A DNA stretch of 64,000 bases from Bradyrhizobium sp. BRP22 (GCF_020194175.1 NZ_JADYVX010000042.1:1-64000), one strand, 5' to 3'; shown: positions 8,538 through 16,419, counted from the stretch's first letter. Numbers and translations: made by a program. Notes: generated from the letters alone by a model not told the origin.

Positions 8538-8563
8538 GAAATATTTGGACGGTAATATTGTCC

Positions 8564-8746
8564 TTATCCGAACACGAGATAAACCAAATAGCCTACGATG
8601 ATGAGCGCCCCCATGGCCACAACGAAGCTGGTTGCGGTATCGGTCTTGCCGGTTCGAAGTGCGTACCGTTGCACGGTGCGTCCTAAGAGAACCATGGAGA
8701 TCGCGAAGATAGCGCCGAAGACCCCGACAATTGCACCGGTGAGCAC
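8564..8746 (-). CDS. Two-helix membrane protein in the lambda rex position
   Basis: 60 residues from a GTG start: GAIVGVFGAIFAISMVLLG and SFVVAMGALIIVGYLVYLVFG form two transmembrane helices joined by a basic loop. An AGGAG overlaps the repressor stop about nine bases upstream, so translation is probably coupled to the repressor. It lies between the repressor and the left operators, the place where lambda carries rexA/rexB, and should be expressed in the lysogen. A superinfection-exclusion role is inferred from position and membrane type only. Confidence 0.6.
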   Translation of the reverse strand: MLTGAIVGVFGAIFAISMVLLGRTVQRYALRTGKTDTATSFVVAMGALIIVGYLVYLVFG

Positions 8747-8758
8747 GCCAGCGCGCTC

Positions 8759-9421
8759 CTACAGATCGAGCAGCGTCCGCTTGACGCGGCCGATCACTTC
8801 TAGGTCCTTCTTGTTCTTGAAGAAGATCGGCTTGTTGACTGGATTCGTCGAATAGGGAGCCAGGTGAGCTGGATCCCCGCTCTGCCACATCTTGTACGTC
8901 GTTTCTCCGCGGTGAGAGAACACGTAGCAGCGACCGTTGATGAGGGTCCGATCAGCCTTATTGACGATTATGATCGACCCTTCCGGCGAAATCCGGTCCA
9001 TCGAGTCGCCCTCCACGTTGAGAGCGAAAAACTCACCACGGCCGAGATCGGCGAAGGCCAGGAGTGGTACGTCCTCGACCGGTATCTGCGAACTTGGCGC
9101 CTTCAGTTTACCGGCAGCAACTGAATCCAGCAGCGGTACCCTTGTGATCTTCGGCGTATCCTTCGGCATTCCGGCCTTGGGCATCCCTCGCAGTGATGCC
9201 GGCGCCGGAAACCCGGTGATCTCTTCGATCGCAAGCATTTCCTCGGCCGAGACGTCGCGCTCTTCCTTCAGGATTTTGTAGACCTTGGAGCGATCAAATC
9301 CTACCCGCAAACGGGTGGCGAGTGCCCGAGCCAAATCGGATTGGCTCATGCCGTTCGCGTGCTCCATTGCTGCCTCAACCCAATGGGCAATCTGGGATTT
9401 CTTGGTTCGACCTAACGTCAT
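8759..9421 (-). CDS. LexA-like (S24) phage repressor
   Basis: 220 residues. An N-terminal HTH (GMSQSDLARALATRL) is followed by a linker and an S24 self-cleavage domain with Ser140 in VEGDSM and Lys177 in TYKMW. The likely cleavage bond is Ala103-Gly104 (SVAAGKL). RecA-stimulated autocleavage would induce the prophage. The ATG has no clear ribosome site and lies ten bases from an operator, so the gene is probably autoregulated. It faces the Cro-like gene across the three-site operator region. Confidence 0.94.
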   Translation of the reverse strand: MTLGRTKKSQIAHWVEAAMEHANGMSQSDLARALATRLRVGFDRSKVYKILKEERDVSAEEMLAIEEITGFPAPASLRGMPKAGMPKDTPKITRVPLLDSVAAGKLKAPSSQIPVEDVPLLAFADLGRGEFFALNVEGDSMDRISPEGSIIIVNKADRTLINGRCYVFSHRGETTYKMWQSGDPAHLAPYSTNPVNKPIFFKNKKDLEVIGRVKRTLLDL

Positions 9422-9430
9422 TCAAGTACC

Positions 9431-9504
9431 GTAGCGGATAGCGCTACAGCGGTCTGTCGCCTTTTTCGCTACAGCCTCTTGCCTTTTGTAGCGATTATCG
9501 CTAC
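9431..9504. promoter_or_regulatory. Right operator region between repressor and cro
   Basis: Three 17-bp sites: GTAGCGG-ATA-GCGCTAC (9431-9447), the half-conserved GTCGCCT-TTT-TCGCTAC (9456-9472) and the perfect GTAGCGA-TTA-TCGCTAC (9488-9504). They fill the gap between the divergent repressor and cro starts and match the left operator pair. They should bind the repressor and probably Cro, and set the lysis-lysogeny choice. Site 3 ends ten bases before the cro ATG. Confidence 0.88.
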
Positions 9505-9513
9505 CGTCCATAT

Positions 9514-9756
9514 ATGGAGCCTGCACAGACCATCCTCACGAAGCTTGGTGGACCGACGAAGGTCTCTAAGTACCTCGGCATTCACCGCACCCGCGCCTCG
9601 AACTGGCAGCGTCCGCGAGCCAAGGGCGGCACCGATGGTGTGATCCCGCAGCGCTACCACCGTCAGCTCCTCGACTATGCTGCCTCCGTCAAGGTGGAGT
9701 TGTCTGCTGACGACTTCCTGCCCGCGCGCACTCAACCGCAGGAGAGCGCGGCGTGA
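9514..9756 (+). CDS. Cro-like HTH regulator
   Basis: 80 residues with an N-terminal helix-turn-helix (LTKLGGPTKVSKYLGIHRTRASNWQ) of the Cro/YdaS type. It is divergent from the S24 repressor and starts the rightward early operon. No Shine-Dalgarno is visible because the perfect operator occupies the leader, so translation may be leaderless or start from a very short leader. It would repress the repressor gene during lytic growth. Confidence 0.85.
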   Translation: MEPAQTILTKLGGPTKVSKYLGIHRTRASNWQRPRAKGGTDGVIPQRYHRQLLDYAASVKVELSADDFLPARTQPQESAA

Positions 9757-9772
9757 TGTTTCACGTGCAACA
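9757..9772. promoter_or_regulatory. Chromosomal parS-like site (ParB binding)
   Basis: TGTTTCACGTGCAACA differs at one position from the 16-bp parS palindrome TGTTTCACGTGAAACA, which is conserved across bacteria and bound by chromosomal ParB. It begins on the base after the cro stop codon. A chance match this close in a window of this size is unlikely (well below one expected). No phage parA or parB is present, so host ParB would be the reader. Function is inferred. Confidence 0.5.
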
Positions 9773-9791
9773 CTTCCACCCGATCGTCGCG

Positions 9792-9986
9792 CTACGCGCG
9801 CTTGGGCTTTTGGCCCCGGCCGGGGAACGCAATGACCTTTCCCCCGGCCGGGTCCGCGGTCCGGGGGCGGGACCGATCCACAACCGCCTTGGCGACGTCG
9901 CCCAGCAGCAACCAGCAATCCTCCTCAGCCTCCGTCGCAGCATCCTCGCCAAAGGTCGCGATGGAGGTGATCTTCTCGCCGCTCAT
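9792..9986 (-). CDS. Small hypothetical protein opposed to the early operon
   Basis: 64 residues, MSGEKITSIATFGEDAATEA at the start and KVIAFPGRGQKPKR at the end, with one cysteine. Acidic N-terminus and basic Pro/Gly tail look like a real alphaproteobacterial small protein, and no plus-strand gene competes for this interval. It is convergent with cro. It could be a moron or a regulator. No strong ribosome site is seen. Confidence 0.5.
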   Translation of the reverse strand: MSGEKITSIATFGEDAATEAEEDCWLLLGDVAKAVVDRSRPRTADPAGGKVIAFPGRGQKPKRA

Positions 9987-10034
9987 TCTGAACTCCGTGC
10001 TCACCCGCGTTGCGTACAGGGAGAGTTTTTTCAG

Positions 10035-10337
10035 ATGCGCAAAAGAAATTTGATTTCGGCGCAAATGGTTGCCGAGGCCCGAGGATGGGCCGAAGAATTG
10101 ACTGCTTTGGAAATCCGCGGGCCCGGCGATCTGGAGCCCGCTTGGCGACGGCTCGAAGCCCGCTATGCCATCCCCTATTCCACCTTCTGGTCGCTGAAGT
10201 ATCGGCACGACCTGAAGGACATCTGGGCGTCGCTACACCGCATGCTCGAGCTGGCGCTGACGGCTGAGCGCGCCCTCCGAGCTGCGCAGGATTCGCATCA
10301 CAACTTCATTGAGAAGGTCGTCACCGGCAACGGATGA
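10035..10337 (+). CDS. Hypothetical early protein
   Basis: 100 residues. A GGGAGAG site lies ten bases before the ATG, which is preferred to a long upstream in-frame extension lacking a site. It has a helical N-terminus (AQMVAEARGWAEELTALEI) and a YSTFWSLKYR segment that resembles an HTH-like region of small phage regulators, then a helix to the C-terminus. Possibly a CII/antirepressor-like regulator, but only by position. Confidence 0.7.
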   Translation: MRKRNLISAQMVAEARGWAEELTALEIRGPGDLEPAWRRLEARYAIPYSTFWSLKYRHDLKDIWASLHRMLELALTAERALRAAQDSHHNFIEKVVTGNG

Positions 10338-10600
10338 CGCCTGGAAAGGCGTGGGGAATGCCGTTCAAGGATCCGGAGATCGCTCGCGCTTACCGGCGCG
10401 ACCGCAGGCGCAACGAGCGCATCGAGCTCAGAGATTTGCGGCGCGCCATGTCGCTGCATCAGAGGCTCGGCATCGAGACGCAGGTCTATCGCGTCCCGGT
10501 GCTCGACGACCACCGCATGGGCCGGCGTTTCGACCGGCAGTCGCGGTGCTGGAACCATCAGCACCCCTATCGCGAGAGCATCACGCTCGCGCGGGTCTGA
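10334..10600 (+). CDS. Hypothetical basic protein
   Basis: 88 residues with an ATGA overlap. The segment MPFKDPEIARAYRRDRRRNE is strongly basic and helical, suggesting nucleic-acid contact. One Cys and several His in the C-terminal half (CWNHQHPY). No family recognised. Confidence 0.65.
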   Translation: MTPGKAWGMPFKDPEIARAYRRDRRRNERIELRDLRRAMSLHQRLGIETQVYRVPVLDDHRMGRRFDRQSRCWNHQHPYRESITLARV

Positions 10601-10654
10601 CCCACCCACAGTTCTGTTTGCGTTTGCGTGCCCAACACCATCGGGAGAACCACC

Positions 10655-10996
10655 ATGTCGTCTCGCCTCATCAGGCGTTTCTCGGAAATCATCGGCCTAG
10701 TCGATCGGGACTTCGAGCCCAAGCTGAACTCGGCCGTCACCGAAGTCGTCGAAGCCCTTGTCGATCTGCCTACCGAGAAGGGCAAGGCGTCGATCACCGT
10801 CACGTTGGACTTCGAATACGAGAAGGGAATGTTCAACCTTCTCCCCAACGTGAAGGTGAAGCTGCCGGAGGGCCAGAAGTTCCGGCGCACTCCGTTCTGG
10901 GCGCACGAAGGCGCCCTCTCTACCCAGCACCCGTCGCAGATCGACATGTTCGTCCGCGACTCCCACCCCACCAAGACGCCGGCCCAGGCTGGCTAA
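10655..10996 (+). CDS. Hypothetical early protein
   Basis: 113 residues from the ATG preceded by GGGAGAACC. The middle SITVTLDFEYEKGMFNLLPNVKVKLPEG is a clear beta-sheet pattern; the C-terminus mentions no metal motif. It lies directly before the DUF2303 gene, a pairing common in proteobacterial prophages (from memory), so the two may act together. Function unknown. Confidence 0.7.
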   Translation: MSSRLIRRFSEIIGLVDRDFEPKLNSAVTEVVEALVDLPTEKGKASITVTLDFEYEKGMFNLLPNVKVKLPEGQKFRRTPFWAHEGALSTQHPSQIDMFVRDSHPTKTPAQAG

Positions 10997-11011
10997 CACA
11001 AGGAGCGTTTC

Positions 11012-11926
11012 ATGTCTGAAGCGGTCAACGGCGAAGCCGTTACCAGAATTGCCGACCTCGCAAAGAGCGCGGCCGGCGCGGATATCCTCAGCGTCAGTGT
11101 CACCGGTGTCGGCCTGCCGTCGTCTTTCCCCGTGCTGTTCGACAAGCGTGCGAACGGCGTCGGCATCAAGGATCTGAAGGCCCATGCCGAGACGTGGCGC
11201 ACCGCGCCGGAGCGCAAGAAGGGCACCGCCAAGCTGGCGACGCTCGACAGCTTCATCGATCTGACCAACCGCCACAAGGATGCCAACTCGGTCATCTTTG
11301 CCCAGGCGACGTGGCCGAACCCCTCGCTTACCGCGGTCCTCAACTACAACGCGGGAGGAGCGGATGGCGCTGCGCGCTTCGGCGATCACCGCTTCGTCTA
11401 TTCCTTCCCGATCACCGACGAGTTCAAGGCGTGGGCGGATCATGATTCCGCTCCGATGTCGCAGGGCGAGTTCGCCTCGTTTATCGAGGAGCGCGTGTTC
11501 GAGCTGGCCGATGCCATGCCCGAGGAGCTTGATAGCTTTGAGAAGCTGCTGCGTACGCAGTTCGCTTCGCCAAGCCGCATGGTTGAGCTTTCGCGCGGCC
11601 TGCAGGTGCACGTCGCTTCGGGCGTCAAGTCCGGCATCACGCTGAATTCCGGCGAAGCGGAGATCCAATTCGTCGAGGAGCATCGCGACACCAACGGCGA
11701 AAAGCTCACCGTGCCGGGGCTGTTCATGATCTCCCTGCCAGCCTTCATCGGCGGCGTGCCGGTTCGTATCCCGGTGCGGCTCCGGTACCGGATCAAGTCC
11801 GGCGCTATCGCCTGGTTCTACCAGATGTATCGCTGGAAGGAGTTCCTGCGCGAACGCGTCGTCGCGGATCTCCAATTGGCGCGCTTGGAAACTGAGCTGG
11901 CCACCTTCGAAGGGTCGCCCGAGTAA
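11012..11926 (+). CDS. DUF2303 (YfdQ) family protein
   Basis: 304 residues, full length for the family. Recognised from the ordered blocks LKAHAETWRTAPERKKGTA, LTAVLNYN, W-x-DHDSAPMSQGEFASFIEE and VPGLFMISLPAFIGG. DUF2303 proteins occur in many prophage early regions; some have been linked to restriction alleviation or replication, but no activity is established that I can cite. AAGGAG ribosome site upstream. Confidence 0.88.
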   Translation: MSEAVNGEAVTRIADLAKSAAGADILSVSVTGVGLPSSFPVLFDKRANGVGIKDLKAHAETWRTAPERKKGTAKLATLDSFIDLTNRHKDANSVIFAQATWPNPSLTAVLNYNAGGADGAARFGDHRFVYSFPITDEFKAWADHDSAPMSQGEFASFIEERVFELADAMPEELDSFEKLLRTQFASPSRMVELSRGLQVHVASGVKSGITLNSGEAEIQFVEEHRDTNGEKLTVPGLFMISLPAFIGGVPVRIPVRLRYRIKSGAIAWFYQMYRWKEFLRERVVADLQLARLETELATFEGSPE

Positions 11927-11928
11927 TC

Positions 11929-12234
11929 ATGGACGACCTTTTCTCATACGCCGCGAAGCAGGCGCAGGGCAGCGAGCCGCCGGAGGGTGTTCGCCCCGAC
12001 GTCGCGTCGCTGTTCGAGCGCCTGGCGCTGCAGCTATGGGCAAAAGGTCGCCGCCGCTTCTCTGCGGACGCGATCCTGCATCGCATCCGCTGGGAGTTCA
12101 CCGTCGAACGCGACGGTGAGTGGAAGTGCAACAACAATCACACGTCCGTGCTGGCGCGCTGGTTCATCGCCAACCACCCGGACAAGGCGGACTTCTTCGA
12201 GACGCGTGTGAAGCGCGCGAAGGAGGCCGCATGA
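11929..12234 (+). CDS. Conserved phage hypothetical protein
   Basis: 101 residues. The block FSADAILHRIRWEFTVER followed by FKCNNN-like WKCNNNHTSVLARWF is a widely seen phage pattern. The Trp/Asn-rich region probably forms a small alpha-beta fold. It overlaps the next gene by ATGA. Function unknown; it regularly accompanies early replication or methylation genes. Confidence 0.75.
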   Translation: MDDLFSYAAKQAQGSEPPEGVRPDVASLFERLALQLWAKGRRRFSADAILHRIRWEFTVERDGEWKCNNNHTSVLARWFIANHPDKADFFETRVKRAKEAA

Positions 12235-13424
12235 AGGTCGAGACCTTCCTCGACGGCCGCGTGACGATGCTGATCGGCGATGTGCGCGAGGGGCTGACAA
12301 GCCTCGATGCCGATTCCTACGATTGCGTACCGACCTCCCCGCCCTATTGGGGCCTCCGCGACTATGGCGTTGAAGGCCAGATCGGGCTTGAGCCCACCCT
12401 GGGCGCGCATCTTGATGTAATGGTCGAGGTATTCGGCCGCGTGCGCCGCGTCCTGAAGCCGACCGGCACCCTGTGGCTCAACTATGGCGACTGCTATGCG
12501 GCCTCGCCGAATGGCCGCAGCGCGGCCGACACCAAAGCGGCCGGTAATGACGATCGCACGTTCCGCGACAAGCCGTTCTCTACAGTGGGCCCCGTTAATT
12601 CGCGCGTGGGACGCTCAGAAAACCTCGGCAACCGCGGCTCCGATGGCGTGCGCCGCAACGGCGGCCGGCTCGCCAAATGGGATCGGAAGTCCGAGCGTAG
12701 CGGGCACAACTTCGGCGCGGCGGATGAGAGCGTAGCTGACGTCCGAGTTATGCCAGGCGGTTACCTGAAGCCGAAGGATCTGTGCATGATCCCGAACCGG
12801 CTCGCCATCGCACTGCAGGATGATGGCTGGTGGGTCCGCTCCGAGATCGTCTGGCACAAGCCGAACCCGATGCCGGAGTCGACGCGCGATCGTCCGACCA
12901 ACGCGCACGAGAAGATTTGGCTGCTCACCAAGCGGGAGCGCTACTTCTACGATGCGGACGCCATCCGCGAGCCCGACAGAGGGCTCGATCACCCGCGCAA
13001 CGTGCTGCACAAGCCGGAACCAAGCGGCGGAGTAATGTCGCCACACACGGGAATCCGTAGCGCCGAGGGGCGAAACGGCCAAGGTGCGAACGCGCGGAAT
13101 GTTTGGACGCTCGCCACCGCGGCGTTCTCGGAAGCTCACTTCGCCACGTTCCCGCCGGCGCTGGTCGAGCGCTGCATCAAGGCAGGCTGTCCTACCGGTG
13201 GTCGAGTGCTCGATCCCTTCGGCGGTGCCGGCACCACGGCAATGGTCGCGGTAGCGCTCGGCCGCACCGCCACCCTGATCGAACTCAATCCCGAATATGC
13301 CCGCCTCGCCCGCGCGCGGATCGAAGCCGCGTTCATGAGCAAGGCAGCGGGTGCGCGTCACATGGTCAAGAAGCTCGGCAAGGCCGAGCCGGCAGGGCCG
13401 TTGTTCGAGGGAGCCGCAGAATGA
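12231..13424 (+). CDS. Beta-class DNA methyltransferase (N4-cytosine or N6-adenine)
   Basis: 397 residues. The catalytic motif IV TSPPYWGL is at residues 35-42 and the SAM-binding motif DPFGGAGTT near 328-336, so the order is that of the beta class. SPPY is more typical of N4-cytosine or mixed-type enzymes than DPPY. The middle carries the target-recognition region, with an RLAIALQDDGWWVRSEIVWHK block normal for this family. It would modify phage DNA and is the second stand-alone methyltransferase of this phage. The ATGA overlap fixes the start. Confidence 0.93.
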   Translation: MKVETFLDGRVTMLIGDVREGLTSLDADSYDCVPTSPPYWGLRDYGVEGQIGLEPTLGAHLDVMVEVFGRVRRVLKPTGTLWLNYGDCYAASPNGRSAADTKAAGNDDRTFRDKPFSTVGPVNSRVGRSENLGNRGSDGVRRNGGRLAKWDRKSERSGHNFGAADESVADVRVMPGGYLKPKDLCMIPNRLAIALQDDGWWVRSEIVWHKPNPMPESTRDRPTNAHEKIWLLTKRERYFYDADAIREPDRGLDHPRNVLHKPEPSGGVMSPHTGIRSAEGRNGQGANARNVWTLATAAFSEAHFATFPPALVERCIKAGCPTGGRVLDPFGGAGTTAMVAVALGRTATLIELNPEYARLARARIEAAFMSKAAGARHMVKKLGKAEPAGPLFEGAAE

Positions 13425-13603
13425 TTGCAATCGCATTGTCCGACGAAATCCCGGGGTTTCTCGCCGACGGCTATCGCTACGGCGGTCGCTATTCCGAGCG
13501 GTACCACATCATGCACCGGCTGCCGTTCGACTCGGCGCCGATCGTCGACGAAGAGACCGCGCACATCGCCGGTGCAATCGCGGATCTCGGAGCCGAGCAG
13601 TGA
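13421..13603 (+). CDS. Small hypothetical protein
   Basis: 60 residues (MIAIALSDEIPGFLADGYRY). Starts four bases before the methyltransferase stop (ATGA overlap). Tyr/Arg-rich centre, acidic C-terminus. No family recognised. Confidence 0.6.
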   Translation: MIAIALSDEIPGFLADGYRYGGRYSERYHIMHRLPFDSAPIVDEETAHIAGAIADLGAEQ

Positions 13604-13860
13604 GCGGCAACGCGGGCGCATCGATCGGCCACGCGCCGGGGCCAGCGTCGACGCCTCAGGAAGAGATGGCGGCGTTCGAGCAGCTCGGCCCGGCGTGCAA
13701 GGCCGCGCTCAATGACAGCGTCTTCCCATGGTCGAGCGTCGAGGTCGCGCGGCGCTTCAAGCTGAAGAACCTCGACCCTTCGGACCCGGACCACGACACG
13801 TCCATCGCCAATGAGCTGCGGGCGATCGACGCAACCAAAGCAGCCGACAGGAGAGTCTAA
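13600..13860 (+). CDS. Hypothetical protein
   Basis: 86 residues from a GTG in a GTGA overlap. Contains an ACKAALNDSVFPWSSVEVARRFKL-type segment and DPSDPDHDTSIANELRAID, mostly helical. Longer upstream frames belong to the neighbouring genes. Function unknown. Confidence 0.6.
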   Translation: MSGNAGASIGHAPGPASTPQEEMAAFEQLGPACKAALNDSVFPWSSVEVARRFKLKNLDPSDPDHDTSIANELRAIDATKAADRRV

Positions 13861-14231
13861 TGACTGAGCAAGCGCAGAAAGCCGAACGACCAGCGCCGTC
13901 AATCGAGCAGATCAAGGCTGTGTTCGCAAAGGCAAACGATCGGCAGAAGGCGATTATGAAGTTTGCCGCGACGGTCGGGGTGCTGCGCAAGGCGAAGGCG
14001 ACCGACGATGTCATCGGCGACGCTTTCAACGTCGCGATGAAGTCGTTCGCCCTCGACGTAGAAATTGCGATGCTCGTGCATCTCAACGAGACGCATAAGG
14101 AAACGAACGTTCCGCTCAACATCGTGATCGGCATGATGGGCCTCGAGCTCTGTGACCGTTCCGACGTGGAGAACCGCAGGCTCATCAACGTTCTCGAACT
14201 CGTCCGCGAGCAGGGAAAGGCGAACGCATGA
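13860..14231 (+). CDS. Hypothetical helical protein
   Basis: 123 residues, predicted all-helical, with KANDRQKAIMKFAATVGVL and a hydrophobic VPLNIVIGMMGLELCD stretch too short and broken to be a membrane helix. Starts on the last base of the previous stop. No family recognised. Confidence 0.65.
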   Translation: MTEQAQKAERPAPSIEQIKAVFAKANDRQKAIMKFAATVGVLRKAKATDDVIGDAFNVAMKSFALDVEIAMLVHLNETHKETNVPLNIVIGMMGLELCDRSDVENRRLINVLELVREQGKANA

Positions 14232-14578
14232 GCGCGCCAGATTCCGTGATCGACGTTGCGCACTTCGTCAGCGACATGCGCGCGGCGATCGACAAGCACG
14301 CGGCTGACGCTGGGCGCACGATCAATCGCATGAACAGGCCAGCGGGCGAGATCAGCGCGCCCACCAAGAGCGACGAGTTGTGGGCGGCGTTCCTCGCCTT
14401 CCACAACGCTGTTGTCGACTGGATCGTCGCCGAGGGCATCCGCGAGGACAAGCTGAAGGCCACCGTCATGGTCGACATCGGACTGCGGATGTTCCTCGAC
14501 AACACCCGTGAGGCGGTGCTTGCCGCGGAGCTGGAGAAGCGAAGGCCAACGCCCAACATCATCGGATTGCGCCAATGA
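14228..14578 (+). CDS. Hypothetical helical protein
   Basis: 116 residues with ATGA overlaps on both sides. The block LWAAFLAFHNAVVDWIVAEGI is amphipathic. The overall helical make-up resembles the gene before it, so they could be a duplicated pair or a complex, but identity is low by eye. Confidence 0.65.
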   Translation: MSAPDSVIDVAHFVSDMRAAIDKHAADAGRTINRMNRPAGEISAPTKSDELWAAFLAFHNAVVDWIVAEGIREDKLKATVMVDIGLRMFLDNTREAVLAAELEKRRPTPNIIGLRQ

Positions 14579-14814
14579 CTCATCACCTCAACAAAGTCTC
14601 CGGCAAAGAATTGGAGAACGTCGTCGCTATCGGCGACGCCATCTACGCAGAGCTGCAATCGCTGCCGGGCCAGAAGGCCGGCGCGGTGCTGACCTATCTC
14701 GTCGTCAAAACGTACCTGTCGGACTACTGCCCCGCCCACGTCGGCGGGGCAATCGAAACCTTCTTCGAGGGCGTCAGGCGCAGCATCTCCACTTACTTGA
14801 AGGGCCAACGATGA
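14575..14814 (+). CDS. Hypothetical protein
   Basis: 79 residues, helical, ending in FFEGVRRSISTYLKG. Overlaps both neighbours by four bases. Function unknown. Confidence 0.6.
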   Translation: MTHHLNKVSGKELENVVAIGDAIYAELQSLPGQKAGAVLTYLVVKTYLSDYCPAHVGGAIETFFEGVRRSISTYLKGQR

Positions 14815-15110
14815 GCATGGATCAGCAGCTATTGAACCATCTCCGAGATCCGGTCACCGAGGATCTATATCTCGGTACCACCGTGCGCCTGCGAGACGTC
14901 CCCGGCCCGCTCCTGCGCATCATCGACATCCAGGACGACCAGGCGACCGTGTTCTGGTTCGACCGCCACAACGTACCGCACCAGCACCAGTTCAACTGCG
15001 CGCTGCTCGTGCGGATGCCGCCGTTCGAGCCCGGCAACATCGCCGCCCGCGGGAGCAACGCCCGCGCAATGGCGGAATACAGAGGGGATGACGCCGATGC
15101 TCGTGACTGA
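14811..15110 (+). CDS. Hypothetical protein
   Basis: 99 residues (MSMDQQLLNHLRDPVTEDLY). A beta-rich centre (TTVRLRDVPGPLLRIIDIQDDQATVFWFD) looks like a small SH3-like barrel. ATGA overlap at the start; the end overlaps the following gene by about 20 bases. Function unknown. Confidence 0.65.
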   Translation: MSMDQQLLNHLRDPVTEDLYLGTTVRLRDVPGPLLRIIDIQDDQATVFWFDRHNVPHQHQFNCALLVRMPPFEPGNIAARGSNARAMAEYRGDDADARD

Positions 15111-15372
15111 GGAAGAAGCCAGGAGCAAGCGCTGCCAGGAGAGCTTCGGCGACGGCTCCGTGTCAGCCGGAGCCGCGCAAGCGATGGGCGTGCCGGTCAA
15201 CCCATTCAGTCATGGCTTCAGCCCAGCTTCGATGGTGCATGCCTCGCCGCATAACTGCATCGGCTCCGCCTGCATGGCATGGCGATGGATGCAGGTCCTG
15301 GCGTCGAACGGGATGGACGTCGTTCAAGATTCGCGCGGCCGCGGCTACTGCGGAAAGGCAGGCCGGCCATGA
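15088..15372 (+). CDS. Small Cys-containing phage protein
   Basis: 94 residues. The pattern NCIGSACMAWRW followed by RGYCGKAG, with a further upstream Cys (RCQES), is a common small phage protein with a likely zinc or iron-sulfur site. The first ATG follows a GAGGGG ribosome site; a second ATG three codons on is also possible. Function unknown. Confidence 0.75.
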   Translation: MTPMLVTEEEARSKRCQESFGDGSVSAGAAQAMGVPVNPFSHGFSPASMVHASPHNCIGSACMAWRWMQVLASNGMDVVQDSRGRGYCGKAGRP

Positions 15373-16025
15373 CGTTCGCGATCAAGAGCATGGGACCTCC
15401 CGGCCGCCATATGCGCGGCACCATCGTTACTTGCGGCCACTGCGGCGTGGTCCGCACGGTGCAGATCAATCACTTCAAGGGCCAACAGCGCGACAACGAC
15501 GATCTCGAACAGCAGTTCATACGGAACAAGCTCGAGAAGGACGGCTGGCTGATCGGCAAGAAAGCTGAGCAGCACCGCTGCCCCGGTTGCTATTCGGCGA
15601 TCAGGTCGGCGCAGAAGCGCAAGAACGAGGAGAACGTAGTGAACCTGCCGATCAAGCCTGGGCCGACCAAGCCCGAACAGCCCCGCGAGATGTCGCGCGA
15701 CGATCGCCGGATCATTTTCGAGAAGCTCAACGAGGTCTATGTCGACGAAAAGACCGGCTACGGACCTGGTTGGACGGACGCCAAGGTGGCGTCGGATCTC
15801 GGCGTGCCGCGCGCCTGGGTGAAGGGCCTGCGCGACGAGATGTTCGGGCCAGAAGGCTCGAACGAGGAAATCAGGGCGACCATCTGCGACGCGCAGATTC
15901 TCCTCAATGACATCCGTGTCGTCGCCAACGCTGTGCAGGGGTCCATCGAGCCCCTGAAGACGATCCTCGACAAGGCCGAGCGCATCGAGAAGCGCATTGC
16001 GCAGATCCAGCAGGAGTTGCGCTGA
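15369..16025 (+). CDS. Zinc-ribbon plus coiled-coil protein
   Basis: 218 residues. Two Cys pairs, CGHCG near residue 22 and CPGC near 72, frame a zinc ribbon. The middle FEKLNEVYVDEKTGYGPGWTDAKVASDLGVPRAWV is HTH-like, and the last 50 residues (LKTILDKAERIEKRIAQIQQEL) form a coiled coil. This combination suggests a DNA-binding regulator. ATGA overlap sets the start. Confidence 0.7.
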   Translation: MTFAIKSMGPPGRHMRGTIVTCGHCGVVRTVQINHFKGQQRDNDDLEQQFIRNKLEKDGWLIGKKAEQHRCPGCYSAIRSAQKRKNEENVVNLPIKPGPTKPEQPREMSRDDRRIIFEKLNEVYVDEKTGYGPGWTDAKVASDLGVPRAWVKGLRDEMFGPEGSNEEIRATICDAQILLNDIRVVANAVQGSIEPLKTILDKAERIEKRIAQIQQELR

Positions 16026-16222
16026 TGCCGATTGCCTATCTCGTTTGGGTCCAGGGCCCGAAAGGCCCTTGCCCGCAAATCTGGCACGACGACGGCGACC
16101 GCTTCGTCGGCCCGTCCGATCTGCCTGTGCTCGATCGTCGTCCGCTCGCCGCCGGCGCGAAGCTCGATCTCGAGCTGCTCACCCATCTCTATCCCTTCAC
16201 CGCAACTCAGGAGGCCGCATAG
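16025..16222 (+). CDS. Small hypothetical protein
   Basis: 65 residues (MPIAYLVWVQGPKGPCPQIW). Starts on the last base of the previous stop (TGATG). Short beta-rich fold likely. Function unknown. Confidence 0.6.
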   Translation: MPIAYLVWVQGPKGPCPQIWHDDGDRFVGPSDLPVLDRRPLAAGAKLDLELLTHLYPFTATQEAA

Positions 16223-16224
16223 CC

Positions 16225-16419
16225 ATGATCGTGCCAGCCACCACCGCGATGGTCACCGAGGCCGCGCAGCGGCTCCTCGCCCAGGGCGAGGATCTCACCC
16301 GCCGCACCATCCATTACGCGGCGCAGTACCTTCTCCTTTACGACAGGGCATTCGCCGGCTGCGATTACACGCAGCTCGTCTCGATCGTTCGCCTCTGGCA
16401 GCGGGGGTTCGCGTCATGA
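16225..16419 (+). CDS. Small hypothetical protein
   Basis: 64 residues, helical, with GGAGG upstream of the ATG at 16225. Contains TRRTIHYAAQYLLLYDRAFAG. No family recognised. Confidence 0.6.
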   Translation: MIVPATTAMVTEAAQRLLAQGEDLTRRTIHYAAQYLLLYDRAFAGCDYTQLVSIVRLWQRGFAS

